From positions 9,212,732-9,276,731 of the forward strand of contig NC_135561.1 of assembly GCF_964340395.1 (NCBI RefSeq): a stretch of 64,000 nt of DNA. Reading direction: 5' to 3'. This document shows, one piece after another, positions 48,470 through 63,600 of this stretch. Origin of the DNA: Glandiceps talaboti (lineage: Eukaryota; Hemichordata; Enteropneusta; Spengelidae). The position numbers and the translations under genes are program-made. Positions within the stretch are counted from its first letter, which is position 1, and each line of letters starts with the position of its first letter. The notes under the pieces were generated by a model. The model was not told the origin of the DNA, ran no database searches, and worked only from the letters and a program-made list of their open reading frames with translations.

Positions 48470-51010
48470 TTTATGAAGTGCATTATAATGTAAATCAACT
48501 GTGAATTCATATACAAAATATATTCTGTGATACAACAGGAACCACCAGATCTGGTTTATACATAGTAAATATGATAAACATATGTAAAAATGAACACTTA
48601 AAGACTTCAGAGACAACAACACAACTCACTTAGATACAAAATAGGGTTAACAATTCTGCAATACAATGCATTGCGGTGTATGTAGTACGTTTGCAATCCA
48701 TTCTGAGTTTTGTTTTAATAAGTAAGTAAGTTATAATGGTAGTGATCTTTGATGTGGTTTGTGTTTCATTGGCATTTCTAGCTAATATTCGAGTTAATTT
48801 TGGTGGTAAATTAATTATTAAGTAGATTGTTTTAACAGATATTGTGTATTACACCTCACGCAAGTCAAGTTGAACACATATGGACAAAAAATATGGAGTT
48901 TATGCCGTGGTTGTTCTAAATTGCGGCAACACAGAAACTGGATCTGTGTCAATGGTTTTATTATTTATACTCAAATAAGACTCAAAATTTGAGTCAAAAC
49001 GTCAAAATACCAAAGTGAATTTCCAACTAGATTATGTAGATTCAGATTGATAGATATTTACATTAAGTATTTTTTTATATTTTACTTTCATTGCGGGGCA
49101 TGACAAAGTCAGAAATGAAAGTGTTTTTACAATTTTTTTCCAGCCCTTCTTAACAGGATTCTTTTTTCACAAGGGCATTGTGATGAAGGTATTTGTGTAT
49201 TTCTGACATCCATTCCTACTAGTACTTGTAATATCAATATGAAAATGTGCTTATTAATATACATCAGGGGTCGAAATAATGAAAAAAAATCCTCATCCAC
49301 TGGACAAGTAGAAAATGAAAAGTACTTGCCCGAATCAATAAGTGCTTATCCATTTCAAATAGTGTTTTCTTTTTTAATTTTAACAGAAATGTTATGATTT
49401 TTACGACGCAATAGTGTTATATGTTGCCACCTTGATTGCTACCAATATTATGCAAATTTATGTAAAGTAATTGTGCCAACTACCAATCATATATGACTTG
49501 CCGTAATTAGTACTCAGAACATCTATGTAATGCACAATGATGTCGTCTTGTGTAGACAAGGAGTGTAATTTAAAATCTTTTTGCTAAAAAGTAGAATTCA
49601 TGCCTGTTTTCATGATTGTTTTTCTTTTTACAATTTAAAAAAAAAAGTTTTAGTAATAGGAGAAATGAGAGATTAAAAATAGCAAAAACTGAGATGGCAC
49701 AAACTCAATAAACAAACATCGTTTGTTTAGGACAAAACTCCGTACCCTAAATGAACTTTCACAAGTACCACATTGACACTTTTATATATGATGTAAACCA
49801 TGATGAAAACTGTAGTGCTCACACCACTACAATGAATCCTATGTAAAAACATGCTGGTAAACATGAAGTTCCATCCTAACGAACTTGTTTACTGTTGGGA
49901 GATTGTGGTGAACACATCAAAATACTACTGGAAACCCAGCACTGTATCTCACATTAGAAGTAAATTTTCATCAACTCACTAGTAAATGTTTTCATTGAAG
50001 GCGTGAAACTTTTTGAGATTTGGTTAGAAGTGCGAAAATGAAGTTCAGCAATCGCATTGATGCCAGACCCCCTTCCCCCTGATCAAACGAAATTATCATA
50101 TTGAGCTTGTATGACTTTGTTCAATTGTCCCTAAAGTTTTGATAATGTCGATATTGATATGATGTTCTTTGAAATGTATTTTTTTCGCATTTCTTCAAGT
50201 TTCAAAATTTAGTGATCGAGGTAATTTGTAATGTGAGAATATTTTTTGCGGGGTTTTACATTTATTTTACAGTTATAGATCTTAATCTTCCATCAGAAGT
50301 AATTCCAATTTACAGAAAGCGTTATCTGGCTTGTGTTGTTGCATAGATGTTAGATAGTTTTCTCTCCAACTAACGCTCTGTGGTGAGCGTTAGTTATTTT
50401 CATTTCCAAACAAAACAATGATGTATGTATACAAACCTAATGTTGTTGACATTTCTATTAACTCCTTTAATTAACAGTGATGATAAGATTTCACAATTGT
50501 GTGTCAGGTTGCATAAATATATGATTAAGTTTTTATGAATTTGATGTGAAAATGATGATTTGGAAACTAATTATGTAAGTTATAATGATAATTAATATTT
50601 CCCATTTTTTGTTTGATTCACTTACTTATCAATGAATTACTACCTTTCAAGGTGCGAAAGTTTGTAATTTTTTTTCAATTCAGTTAATTCTGTAATCACT
50701 AATGAGGGCAAGATGGAAATCAGTATATTAGCTTTAAAAGTGATTTTGAAGTGGTGTTTTTTTTTTCAAATGCTGTCATTGATTGTACATTAATTAATCT
50801 TTTATGAATTGACACTTTGTTATTAATATTATTTATGATATAAATATATGCTGCATTTGGAAATAAGTTCATAATGTTAAACATAAATATTAATATTGCT
50901 AGTCACAGTCAGTCTGAAAATTGTTGAGACATATCGTCAGTATCATTAGGTGTGTGTACTAGTGTTCTGATGTGGTATGTCTTATATGTGAAACAAGAGG
51001 GGGTAACTCT
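48470..51010. other. Intergenic stretch, no gene seen
   Basis: AT-rich. A possible solitary hAT-type end (CAGGGGTCGAAATAA) lies at 49264, and a perfect 11-bp hairpin (AACTAACGCTC/GAGCGTTAGTT) at 50368-50395. Confidence 0.45.
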
Positions 51011-51012
51011 GC

Positions 51013-51305
51013 CAGGGCTGAAAATTAATTTTTTTTCTTTGGTAGTCCTTGTGGGCTACCAATTTCAGAAAGTGGTAGCCGAAGGATGGTAACCAATAGT
51101 CCTGTATTCCTGAACTGAAAAGAATTCCTCTATTGGAAATATGTGTATGCTATACTTTTATGTCTGTAAGTCTTCCATCCTTCAAATTCAAATCATTACG
51201 TAATCAGTGGTAGTCTGAGTGGGCTACCAGCTACAAATTATGGTAGCCCCATGACAAGGATTGGTAGTCTGTGGACACAGGACATACTGTTAATTTTGAG
51301 CCCTG
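51013..51305. mobile_element. hAT-like MITE with CAGGGCTGAAAATTAA ends
   Basis: About 293 bp. The left end CAGGGCTGAAAATTAA and the right end TTAATTTTGAGCCCTG are inverted repeats. Internal TGGTAGTC and GGGCTACCA motifs recur. No transposase. Confidence 0.65.
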
Positions 51306-51779
51306 CTGTGCTAGGATCTCAATACTAGTGTCACTATTGAGGTTGGGTCTTCTTTGATATGTGTTCCTGGCAATGTATATAATGTAATGTAAATTCAAAT
51401 GTTGTACGAGGCCCAGTAAAGCCATTTTGTGTATGTGCATAAAAATTCACTACAATTTAGACAGGAAGTGATATTGATAACATTACATGTAAAATGGCCA
51501 TCATGTTGGTGATAGTTCATGAGTGAGTCTTACCAGCTTTGTGCCATGAAAACAGTTCCCTCAATGAGGCAGTGTGAGAGGGTATGACAGAGATTACCAA
51601 GTATTGCTTTTACATCCAAGCTGCAACCATTTTGCTATGTACATTGTATCTCAGGGGACATTGCTATAATGAGAAAATATTTCATTGTATTTTTTTTTTA
51701 TGTCATTTTACTGAAAATAATGAAATCATTTGAAGCCATTTGACTTGGGATGATTAATATCTAAAAATACACTCTTATT

Positions 51780-52460
51780 CTATATTTGGGAAGTGTTCTG
51801 AGTCAATAATGAAATTATTGATGAATAGCCTATTCCATATTTGGGCAAAGTGTTCTGTTACCCACAGTGAAATGAAATGGTTGAATATGCCATATTTTAT
51901 ATTTGGGCAAAGGGTTCCATATCACACAGTATATATTGAAATGGGTGAATATGCCATATTCCATATTTGGGCAAAGTGTTAGATGTATATCACAGTGTAT
52001 ATTGAAATGGGTGAATATGCCATATTCCATATTTGGGCAAAGTGTTCTGTATATCACAGTGTATATTGAAATGGGTGAATATGCCATATTCCACATTTGG
52101 GTAAAGTGTTCTGTATATCACAGTGTATTGAAATGGGTGAATATGCCATATTCCATATTTGGGTAAAGTGTTCTGTATCACACAATATATTAAAATGGGT
52201 GAATATGCCATAATCCATATTTGGGCAAAGTGTTCTGTATCACACATTGAATAGAATTTAGAAATGGTTCATTACACCATGATTTATATTTGGGTAATAT
52301 GTGTTGTATTACAGTGAATTGTTATTGAGTGATATTCCATATTTGGGCAAAAAGTTCTGTACTACATAGCCGAGGGATATTGATGAATACTCCATGTTCC
52401 ATATTTTTGTAAAATCTGTGGCATGGTATTGAATGATATGCCATATTTGGTCAATATGTT
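51780..52460. repeat. 62-66 bp minisatellite carrying CArG boxes
   Basis: Eleven or twelve units with GGGTGAATATGCCATATTCC and CATATTTGGGCAAAGTGTTC. Perfect CCATATTTGG at 51835, 51961, 52027, 52153, 52215, 52337 and 52441; other units have one or two changes. Confidence 0.9.
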
Positions 52461-52561
52461 CTACATCATACAGTGGAATGATATTGATGAACACACCACC
52501 GTTGAAATGTTCTAGATGTAAGCTATGGAATCATTAATCATTGTGTTCTTTCCATAGCACT

Positions 52562-52831
52562 CAGGGGTGAATAAATCATTTTGTGAACTAGTGGTCACCG
52601 GACCAGTGCCTTAAAAAAAATCCAGTGGTCCTGCTGAAAGAATTAGTGGTCCAAGGTCCCACTAATGTGAAACATTAAATCTTACCTATGAATCTGTATA
52701 TTCAGAAGACTTTTTAACATAGTTATTAACAGTAAGGTACTGGTCTGACCAACCAGACAAGGTAAAATTTGTGTGGTCCACCCAAAAAAATTGTGAGTCT
52801 CGAACCCAGGACCAGTGGATTTGTTCACCCC
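52562..52831 (-). mobile_element. hAT-like MITE, copy 2 (inverted relative to copy 1)
   Basis: About 270 bp starting CAGGGGTGAATAAATC and ending GTTCACCCC. Long stretches are identical to the reverse complement of 8924-9194, such as the segment around AAAAAGTCTTCTGAATATAC. Confidence 0.7.
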
Positions 52832-54264
<1,433 letters not shown>

Positions 54265-54406
54265 TGAAGAATTCAGGAATGAAAGAGCAGACAAAAGGAA
54301 ACAACAGGAAATGAGAGACAGCACAGAGTGGACAGAAAATGAGAGAGTAAGAGAGTATAAAGAGACAGAGACTAACTTTTCACTTGTTTAATACAAATAT
54401 AGCACC

Positions 54407-54412
54407 TTTATT
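54407..54412 (-). terminator. Poly(A) signal AATAAA for the CCDC60-like gene
   Basis: Minus-strand AATAAA about 88 nt beyond the stop codon. Confidence 0.6.
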
Positions 54413-54499
54413 TGTACTCAAAAGCAATGCCGGATGTTACTAAGAGCTGTATAATAGCAGACTGATATGATCTAGTTCTGTAATCCTGTGTTGCTATGG

Positions 54500-54673
54500 T
54501 TACTTAGCATGTATGTTAATAACAACTGGCATCTTTCTGTGTGCAAGCCAGTTAACTAAGAACTCAGTTGGATCATTCAAGATATTTTCCAGTACAAACT
54601 GTATAGCTTTCTGCATGTGTATAGTCATCAGTTCATCAGCAGCCAATGACATCACCAGTAGACATAATCTCTC
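54500..54673 (-). CDS. CCDC60: CCDC60-like terminal exon
   Basis: Acceptor CTATTTGTACAG, the proximal copy of a tandemly repeated acceptor. Encodes ERLCLLVMSLAADELMTIH, KAIQFVLENILNDPTEF and WLAHRKMP, then stops at TAA. 57 residues. Similar to the CCDC60 C-terminus in pattern and position. Confidence 0.85.
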   Translation of the reverse strand, partial: ERLCLLVMSLAADELMTIHMQKAIQFVLENILNDPTEFLVNWLAHRKMPVVINIHAK

Positions 54674-57600
54674 CTGTACAAATAGAATATGATAGACAAC
54701 ACATTATTGATAGACATAGTCATTCCTGTACAAATAGAATGTAATAGACAACATACTATTGCTAGACACAGTCTCTCCTGTACGAATAGAATGTAATAGA
54801 CAATACATTATTGATAGACATAATCTCTCCTCACTCTCCTGTACAAATAGAATATGACAGACAACACATTATTGATAGCCATAATCTCTCCTCTACAAAT
54901 AGAATGTGATAGACAACACATTATTGATAGCCATAATCTCTCCTGTACAAATAGAATGTGATAGACAACACATTATTGATAGCCATAATCTCTCCTGTAC
55001 AAATAGAATGTGATAGACAACACATTATTGATAGCCATAATCTCTCCTGTACAAATAGAATGTGATAGACAACACATTATTGATAGCCATAATCTCTCCT
55101 GTACAAATAGAATGTGATAGACAACACATTATTGATAGCCATAATCTCTCCTGTACAAATAGAATGTGATAGACAACACATTCTTGATAGCCATAATCTC
55201 TCCTGTACAAATAGAATGTGACAGACAACACATTATTGATAGCCATAATCTCTCCTGTACAAATAGAATGTGATAGACAACACATTATTGATAGCCATAA
55301 TCTCTCCTGTACAAATAGAATGTGACAGACAACACATTATTGATAGCCATAATCTCTCCTGTACAAATAGAATGTGATAGACAACACATTATTGATAGCC
55401 ATAATCTCTCCTGTACAAATAGAATGTGATAGACAACACATTATTGATAGCCATAATCTCTCCTGTACAAATAAAATGTGATAGACAACACATTATTGAT
55501 AGCCATAATCTCTCCTGTACAAATAGAATGTGATAGACAACACATTATTGATAGCCATAATCTCTCCTGTACAAATAAAATGTGATAGACAACACATTAT
55601 TGATAGCCATAATCTCTCCTGTACAAATAGAATGTGATAGACAACACATTATTGCTAGACACTGTCATTCCTGTACGAATAGAATGTAATAGACAACATA
55701 CTATTGCTAGATACAGTCTCTCCTGTATGAATAGAATGTAATAGATAATACATTATCAACATGGAAATTTGAAACACACTGTCAAAATTTTGCAAAAGTG
55801 AAACAACATTTAGCGACACAGCACATTGTTTGGCGGAAAAAGATCAGAAAACATAAACCTCAAAATCAGAGTGGTCCATTTTCATGTCCAAAATATCCAT
55901 GGTAACAAACCTACAGTGTATCAATCCTTACCTTGCCATTTGGGATAGACTTGGCATCCTCAAAGGAAAACTTGGATAACTTTCTCATAACAGCCTTGAT
56001 TTCGTTGTCATGGCTACCAACCAGATGGTCACATTCTGTCTTCAAATCAATATACCTACAGTGTATAAATTGGTACATTATTACAAGGAATCAAGACTTT
56101 AATATGCAAATATATGTAAATTGAGATTCAGTACATCTGGTGTTATTTTGACCAATCACATTAGTTTATTTGCCCTTTAATACACCTATTAACTGAATTA
56201 TTCTGTTTTCTTTATGTTCTGCTGTGGTTATTTTTTATTGTATAAAATTGAACTATCAATATGTAAATTTGGTCTGATGGTTGATCTCATTCCTTTAAAT
56301 ATTATGGTAATCATAATTTTTGAAAGTGATTGACTTTATTGTAATGATCAAAATGGCATGTTTTTAAAATGAAAACACAAAATGTACCGAGTCAAAGTAA
56401 TCTGATAATGTAGGTTGTGTAGTAAATTATCCACATCTTATTACTATTTGTACAACACCACAAATGGATTGAAAATAACTCTGAACTTGTTAATACCAGC
56501 AGTATCCTATCGTAACATCACAGACATACTTGAAATGAAATCCATGCATGGGCTAAATATATATCTCACCATTTTGATGGTTTGACATCAAACTCCAAAT
56601 CTTGGCCACTATTCTGTATTGTAGCTTTCCGCATCTCTCTCAATTCTCTCTCAAACAGTGGACTTAGTCTCAAAGCCATGAACTTCTGAATAAAGGACTT
56701 ACATCTTTCTCTAAGAAAGGAAATATATACAAAAGTAGATGAAATGGTCATTGAAATATTACACTATGGGTACACATTGTGTAGATACTCTTGGGTAGGG
56801 CTTTGACATAACACTATCTAGTTCTAACTTAAAGGGGAACACAGATGAGGTTAATCTGTATTTCATTACGGTTTGGGGACCAAGAGAAGTCATTTTCACA
56901 GACAATGGTGAGGTATTTGTTTTAAAGAGGTGTAAAGCTTCTTAACTTCGTTTTCTTCTAAATAAGCTCCTTCCCTGGCAGTGTAAAGCCACCAAATTAG
57001 ACTATTTTTTATAATTCTATCTATTTAGTGGGGGTTGTGCAATGTAGGATTGGTAAAATGACTGTCCTTAGCACACAAGAAATATATCTAAGGTACATCA
57101 CTTGTTGTTCCCTCATTGCATTCATTGTACACTACTAGAAATTTAAAAATAGACAGCATTTTAATTCCCACATACATTGCTTTGTTGGTTTGCTTTCCTA
57201 TATACTTTCTTTTTTTAATGTCAACAAGATATATATTTTTTCATTCAATAAATGCAACAACTAATATAATTTATTTGACCAACCTTTCCATTCTTTCTAA
57301 GTCTGTCAGAACATCTTTTGTCATTTTACTTTGAACCTTGTCAAATTCTGTTCTCAGTCCATCTACTGGATTTTCTATGTCATCACTGTCATCTGTGTTA
57401 CTTTGACCTTCACCATGACTATTACTCGGTGGTGACCCTTGACCGTGCTGTGATGGCTGGTGTGTCTTCTTAACTAATATATTTACAAATAAAGTCATTT
57501 TGATGTTTGACCCAAACTTGACCTCTGACTTCTGACATATGTAGATTAGTGGATACAACCTTAAACATGCAACTGGCGGTGCCTGGGACCCTATTTTGCA

Positions 57601-60600
57601 TATGGCTGACTGTATGTTTGGAGGTGGAGAACTTGTGACGACTCACTGGCAAGTAATCACCAAAATATAAACATTCCCTATATCTGGGTTTTTCACATGC
57701 AAATGCCACATATTTGAATAATCCTGAATGACACACAATCTAAGCAGCTGTTTCTCATTTGGAAAGTTTTTTTCATTCTATGAAACAAACAGACTGATTT
57801 GTGTATCAAGTTACCATCCTACGACATTCACAAACAATTTGTACGTGATATATGACCTGTGTGTTTCTCAGAGCACAGAAAAAATGCTGAAAACAAGACC
57901 CAGAAGCTAGTGCTCTGTACAGCAGTTTGAATTTCCCGCATTTGCATAGATTAGCCATAATCCTCTTTATATAGGGCAGTTCTGTCATTCAGATATTGAT
58001 ACTATAGTGGCAATCTGGTCTTGCCAAATGTCCGTTTACTGGCTTTACGGCTAGGCAGCAGCACCATGAACAGGGACGAGGGGCATACCAGTTACATTAT
58101 CTTTATGATCATTGCCACTACGCTGCCTAAAGGTAAAACCAGGAAATGAACAGTTTGATAAAGCCTGTCGACCAGAACAGGCTAATTAACACTTGTAAGT
58201 AATTAGAAACCTTGGTCTTTGTACAATAATGATAATTATTACATATAGATGTCATTATATTTTTTCATCATTCATAAACAGAAAATTGGTCACTTCATCT
58301 AATGGCATAGAAATGACAGAAGGAGAAATGCTTGCAGAATGTCACAGCCATCCAAAGTACTGGTGTATCTAAAGACACAAACATGCGGAAATATTCTTTC
58401 AATGTGCAATTTAGATATTCTTCAGATACTTGATTGGTTTTCATGAATGTTTTCAAACGCCTATTGCACTTTTTTTTTTACCAGATGCAAGTTTTTTCAA
58501 AGCAATGCACATTACATATTTACCTTTTTCTGGAATGGTAACACCCTCTCCAAGCCAATAGGGTAGTTTTTCATGATGATGATGATGGGGATCAGGGCGA
58601 CGATAAGATCTGTAATGGCTGACTAGATGAAGAAAACCAGCTACACAGAAAGGACAAATACAGAGCCAAATCATTACAGTTATCTAATTATGTTGGGATA
58701 CACGATTAAAGTGGACATATGGGTGAGGATTGAGTATTTATTTTGGATTTATGATTTATAAAACAATGTTATCAGCAATTTTTCAGCAAAAACATCCTTG
58801 GTCTGGGTAAGTTACCAGTATGTTTAACCTGATAGATATATAACAAGAAAGGGCCTTAATCACTTCAAGTTGAGAAAAAGTAACAAAACTAATATGTCAA
58901 GACTATTTTCCAGCTGAATGAAAGGAAATATTGTAGAATAATATAATTATATTTGTGCATACACAAATTATGAAAAGTCTGGAAGAGGAATGGTGACTCT
59001 GAAAAGTTTTTGACTCATATTTCAAGGACAGTAGAATGAATGACATACATATACACACATGTCATGATGTAAATGACAAGGGTATAAATCTCATATATTT
59101 TGTTTAAACATGTTCAACTTGGCTTGTGTATAGTATAATTGTGTATATAGGTATGTATAGAGATACATGTCCCAGTACATCATATGTATTAATTCAGTAC
59201 GTGTTTCTATACATTAACCAAAAATGAGCAGAATGACAGAATCATCTTTTACTTTAACTCTAATCTTATAACCATACTTACCATGATGTCTTGAATGTGG
59301 ATTGTGAGGATTTGATAAAACACTCTGACGATGTTGTATACAGCCATGTTTTTCACTTGGCCCAGCATGGAGCAGATCTTCCCATGTTTCTATCTTGTTA
59401 TGGTCTCGTTCATGTTTGTCTTTCAGACGACTTCCAAAAGTGCTTTTAAACCTACTGTAAGTATCAAAAAGATTTTACCTATCATTTAAAATACTTCTAA
59501 AGTCCTTTAAAACCCACACACAAAATTTCATACATGTATATTTCAATATTAGTACATCAAAACCTATATTCAATTTACATTAAATTGCTTTTAAAGTTAT
59601 AGGGACAGCTGTAAACATTGTCAAACATCCTGCCATCTACTTCAAAAGTACTTACAAACTTATGTAGATGGAAATAATGTCAGATAACAATTTAATATAC
59701 TCCCAACAGTATTTTTCAAATGATAATCACACAAAAGAGTTTTCCAATATTCCCTTATACATTTCAAACATACCTTTAAATATATATGAATTATGCTTTT
59801 AAAATTTATGCACTCCCAAAAGTACTGTTGACTTTCAGTGGATCGAAATGATTTTAGACATTAAGTTATAATTATAATATATTTGTTGCGCACTATCGTT
59901 TTTGTTTGTTCGTTGGTAAAAGTTCTTGCACTTTCATTTAACAACCACAAGATAATACCATGAATTAGATATTAATTTTTTTAAACAAGGCAGTGTTTTC
60001 AGTGATCAGTAACTTCATTTTCAAAAGCAAAATTCATGTTATCACACCTATTTCTTTGTTTTTCTTGACATACCTTCTCCATATTTGGGTAGGAGTGACA
60101 GCTCTCATTGAACTGTGATGTCCCATGTTGGTGCCACTGGGATGATGCAAATGATGCTTAGAATGCCCTCCTTTGTTGCCATGCATAGCAGAATGCGGTG
60201 GCATTAAGGTCACATGATGTTGATGGCCATGGTGTCCATGTGGAGACAAGTTGTCAGTGGAGTGGACAGGATCGATGTGATGATGGGTGTGGGCAGTGCT
60301 GGTAAGTCTATTTCGACGACTGTAAAAGGCAGACAAAAATAATCTTAAAATGATGTGGACAGGATAGAAAATGGTTTCAAACGTTACATGATAATATCAA
60401 ATAATAACTAGTTTATTGATTACTGAGGATTAACTGATAGGAGGACTTAATTTAAAGAGTTTGCAATGGATGACAACTTTCTAAACTTGTATAACTTATT
60501 TTATGGTTCTCATTGTCAAAGTAATATGTATGGAATTAGAAATCAGAAGAATAAAATAGCACTTATTTTTCCACTCTTTAACTGATTTGATGGCTGTCAC

Positions 60601-63600
60601 CACTCAATATTCTACCCTAGTGAAGGGGTAACACCCAAAGGAAGGTCAATGATATGTGCTGTCCAAATGGGTTACTTTTCAAAAAAATCCCTAAACAAGG
60701 GCCTGTTTTTCCATCTGAGTATTCTCAGTCGATAAAGACACCTACAGATTCCATATTCATATAATATTTCAGAAACAACACCAATCCTGGAATTGAGTAA
60801 ATGGTAAAATTACCTTCAAAACACCGTATAAATTGCACTTGCTTGTTGAACATGCATCTAGCATGACATTTGTATACGTCTGTGGTAGTGTTAATGATAA
60901 TTACCTGAAGTGCCCAAATGGCAGAACATTATCCTTATTCATTGGCCTGCATGGTTTATGAATATCTTAAAGGTTCACTTTCTAGCTGAAATATGAATAT
61001 GCACAAAAGGATATATGTTTGGAACCTCAGCACCATACCCCTGTTTATCTGAGTGCTCCGTCAGCTTCCCCCCCCCCCCCTCCCAATCACCATCACCACC
61101 ACTACCACCCCCCTCAGGTGTTCTACTCACCTAATAGCAGGTCTTCCATTGTGATCTAACAATACATCTTTCTTCATTAATGTTTTAATGGCTTCGTGTG
61201 ATATTGGACCTTTGCCCCTGAGGTCTCGACTCTTCATATTGTGTATACCACATAGCAACAAATAGATGGCTTCAAGTTTCCTCAGTAACATCTTACAACT
61301 CCGATAAAATGCCAACCTAAATGAGGAAATGAAGAGAGGTTTATAGTCAAAATGGACATACTAAATGCTACAGGACTGGGAAGATTTTTGCAAAGTTGTT
61401 GATGATTGGACATGTGAAAAATGTGTTAGCATGTCAGTAGCCAAGGTATGGTATTCGAACATGTCGTATTTATATAATGCTAACATTAGGCTTTGAAAAA
61501 AACCATGTTAGTGTAATTCCCTGTTTAATAGTATTAAAAGGGGAGTCATTGTTGTTCATCACAATAAGCCAATTTGCACAACCGGGTTGAACATAACATG
61601 CATAACATACATGGTCATATTGTCTGACTTACTGCATAATGTCCATGTGTTCAGGCGAGTCATCATTCAAAACTGCAGGACTAGGTGTAAGAATAAGTCT
61701 CATAGACATAGCTGACTTGACAGGTTCACATTGTTTTCTTGTTATCCCAAATCTGGAGAATCTTCTCTTTGTCAATGGTAGAGCTGGGGCTGACCACGAA
61801 GATAGATAGTTTTGTATACTGTCTTCAGAGTTTCTATTGACTTCCTATGATACAACAAAGATATAGAAATGATGGGCAATTTATTGAAACCAATTGACTG
61901 TCATTCTGTCAAATTCTGTCACGTGTGGAGACCATTCTTCTGGATCAAATTTTATTGCAGGTCTGTCAGTCAACTGTTTTTTACAGCTAAGTTTTAATCG
62001 TAAACCTAATTGAAACTGGGCTGTTAATGTACAAATGACATATGATGTTTGATATCCAAAGCTGTTTGAAATAAGAAATAGCTGGGTTACTGTGCCTCTA
62101 AGTTTCGTTGACACATTTTCTCTAATAATTGAAATTGTCCAAACCTGACATCATGTTTGGTCTGTAAAACTATTTTGATATAAGAAATAGCTTAATGTCA
62201 ACCTTGCTAACCGTACCTCTATCTGTTTAACACATTTATCAAATGACTGATCTCCTTTCACAGCTGTTAGTATTTGTTGGAAGTCTTCAAGTTGACGTTT
62301 GATGTGATAGAAACCAGCAGATGCTAGTACAGGGTCCTTAGTGTTTGTCTGACTTCCTTCAGATTTTACAGGTAGGTCCTGCAGGTACATCAAAGTGTTG
62401 TCATGGTTACAACAAAATAAAAAAAAATAAAATAAAATAGAAAAAAATGAAGGAAAGGAAAGGTTTTACATGTTCCAGCTACAGTAACACTCTATGGTGT
62501 GTGTACAGTAACAGATTCAGATTTTTTTGACTGAAATGTCCTCAATTTCAAATTTAAAAAGTTGCAGATAAAGCCAACTTTAGCACTTAAAGTGGCCATA
62601 TGAATGAGAATTGGGGTATTTATTTTGGATTTTTAATATATAAAAGTTGACTGCATTTTTCTACTTGAAAAAACAATGTGAAGTAACATATACCAAGAGT
62701 TTGTTTGTAACTCATTAAATTGCAAAAAAGATTCAAACAGTGTAAAAAGTTTGTTATTGTAAGTACAATCCAAAAATCCAAGATAAATACCCCAATTCTC
62801 ATCCATATGGCCACTTTAGAATGTCAACTTTGAAAATCACAGTCACATCTAGTCTTAGAAGACTTTAATTTGACCAGTAAATCATTTACATTCATTCACA
62901 TGTATGCAAATTAGTTGACCTTTGCTGACCTGCAGGAACGCCGGTGTAGGAGACTCCACTTGATCTTGTGTTGTCTTTTTGGAAGCATCATGAGTTATGC
63001 CTGGTAATTTGGGCTAAAAAACAATAAACATGAACACAGAGGACTAGATAGTTAGTTAAACTGGGTAATCTTGGACTAGAAAATAATGAAATATAAAAGT
63101 TAAAGTGTGAGATAACAAGACTTGAGAGAGGAAAGACTGTGTAGATGCTAAGAATGATTTAGAACTTATAAATATTTATTTTTTGGTACTTTAAGAGTCG
63201 TAACCATGTGTATTGTACAATTATGGAGCCTATTTACAGTGTTAGTGGTACTCTGTATATCTCTCATACCTCACTTGTGTTGGCTGAGAACATGAGAGGT
63301 TAGTATAATATGATTTGACAATGTGTGCCCAATGACCTGATTACAAACATGACAATGTTAATCAAATAAAGTCAATGAACAAGCACAGCAAAGATGAACA
63401 CACTCACAGTATAGATGATTATAATAACCAACCCATAACACATGAAGCACATGAAGTATGCATGTGATAATTTACTTGTAATTATGTGAATTTAACATAC
63501 AAATATTTGATAATGACTTTTGAGGGTGTTGCTTACTGAATCAGTTCTAATCGTAATTATTACCAACATGATACCAACACAAGTATGGAATGATAGACAA

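Noticed and set aside
49264-49340. hAT-type terminus CAGGGGTCGAAATAA
   Set aside because: No matching opposite end was found nearby, so element limits cannot be supported.
51830-52247. Open frames across the CArG minisatellite on both strands
   Set aside because: Repeat-driven frames that change with unit indels; no start or splice support.
54657-55745. Regular array that might be read as CRISPR
   Set aside because: There are no spacers: the whole 52-bp unit repeats, and the context is an animal intron.
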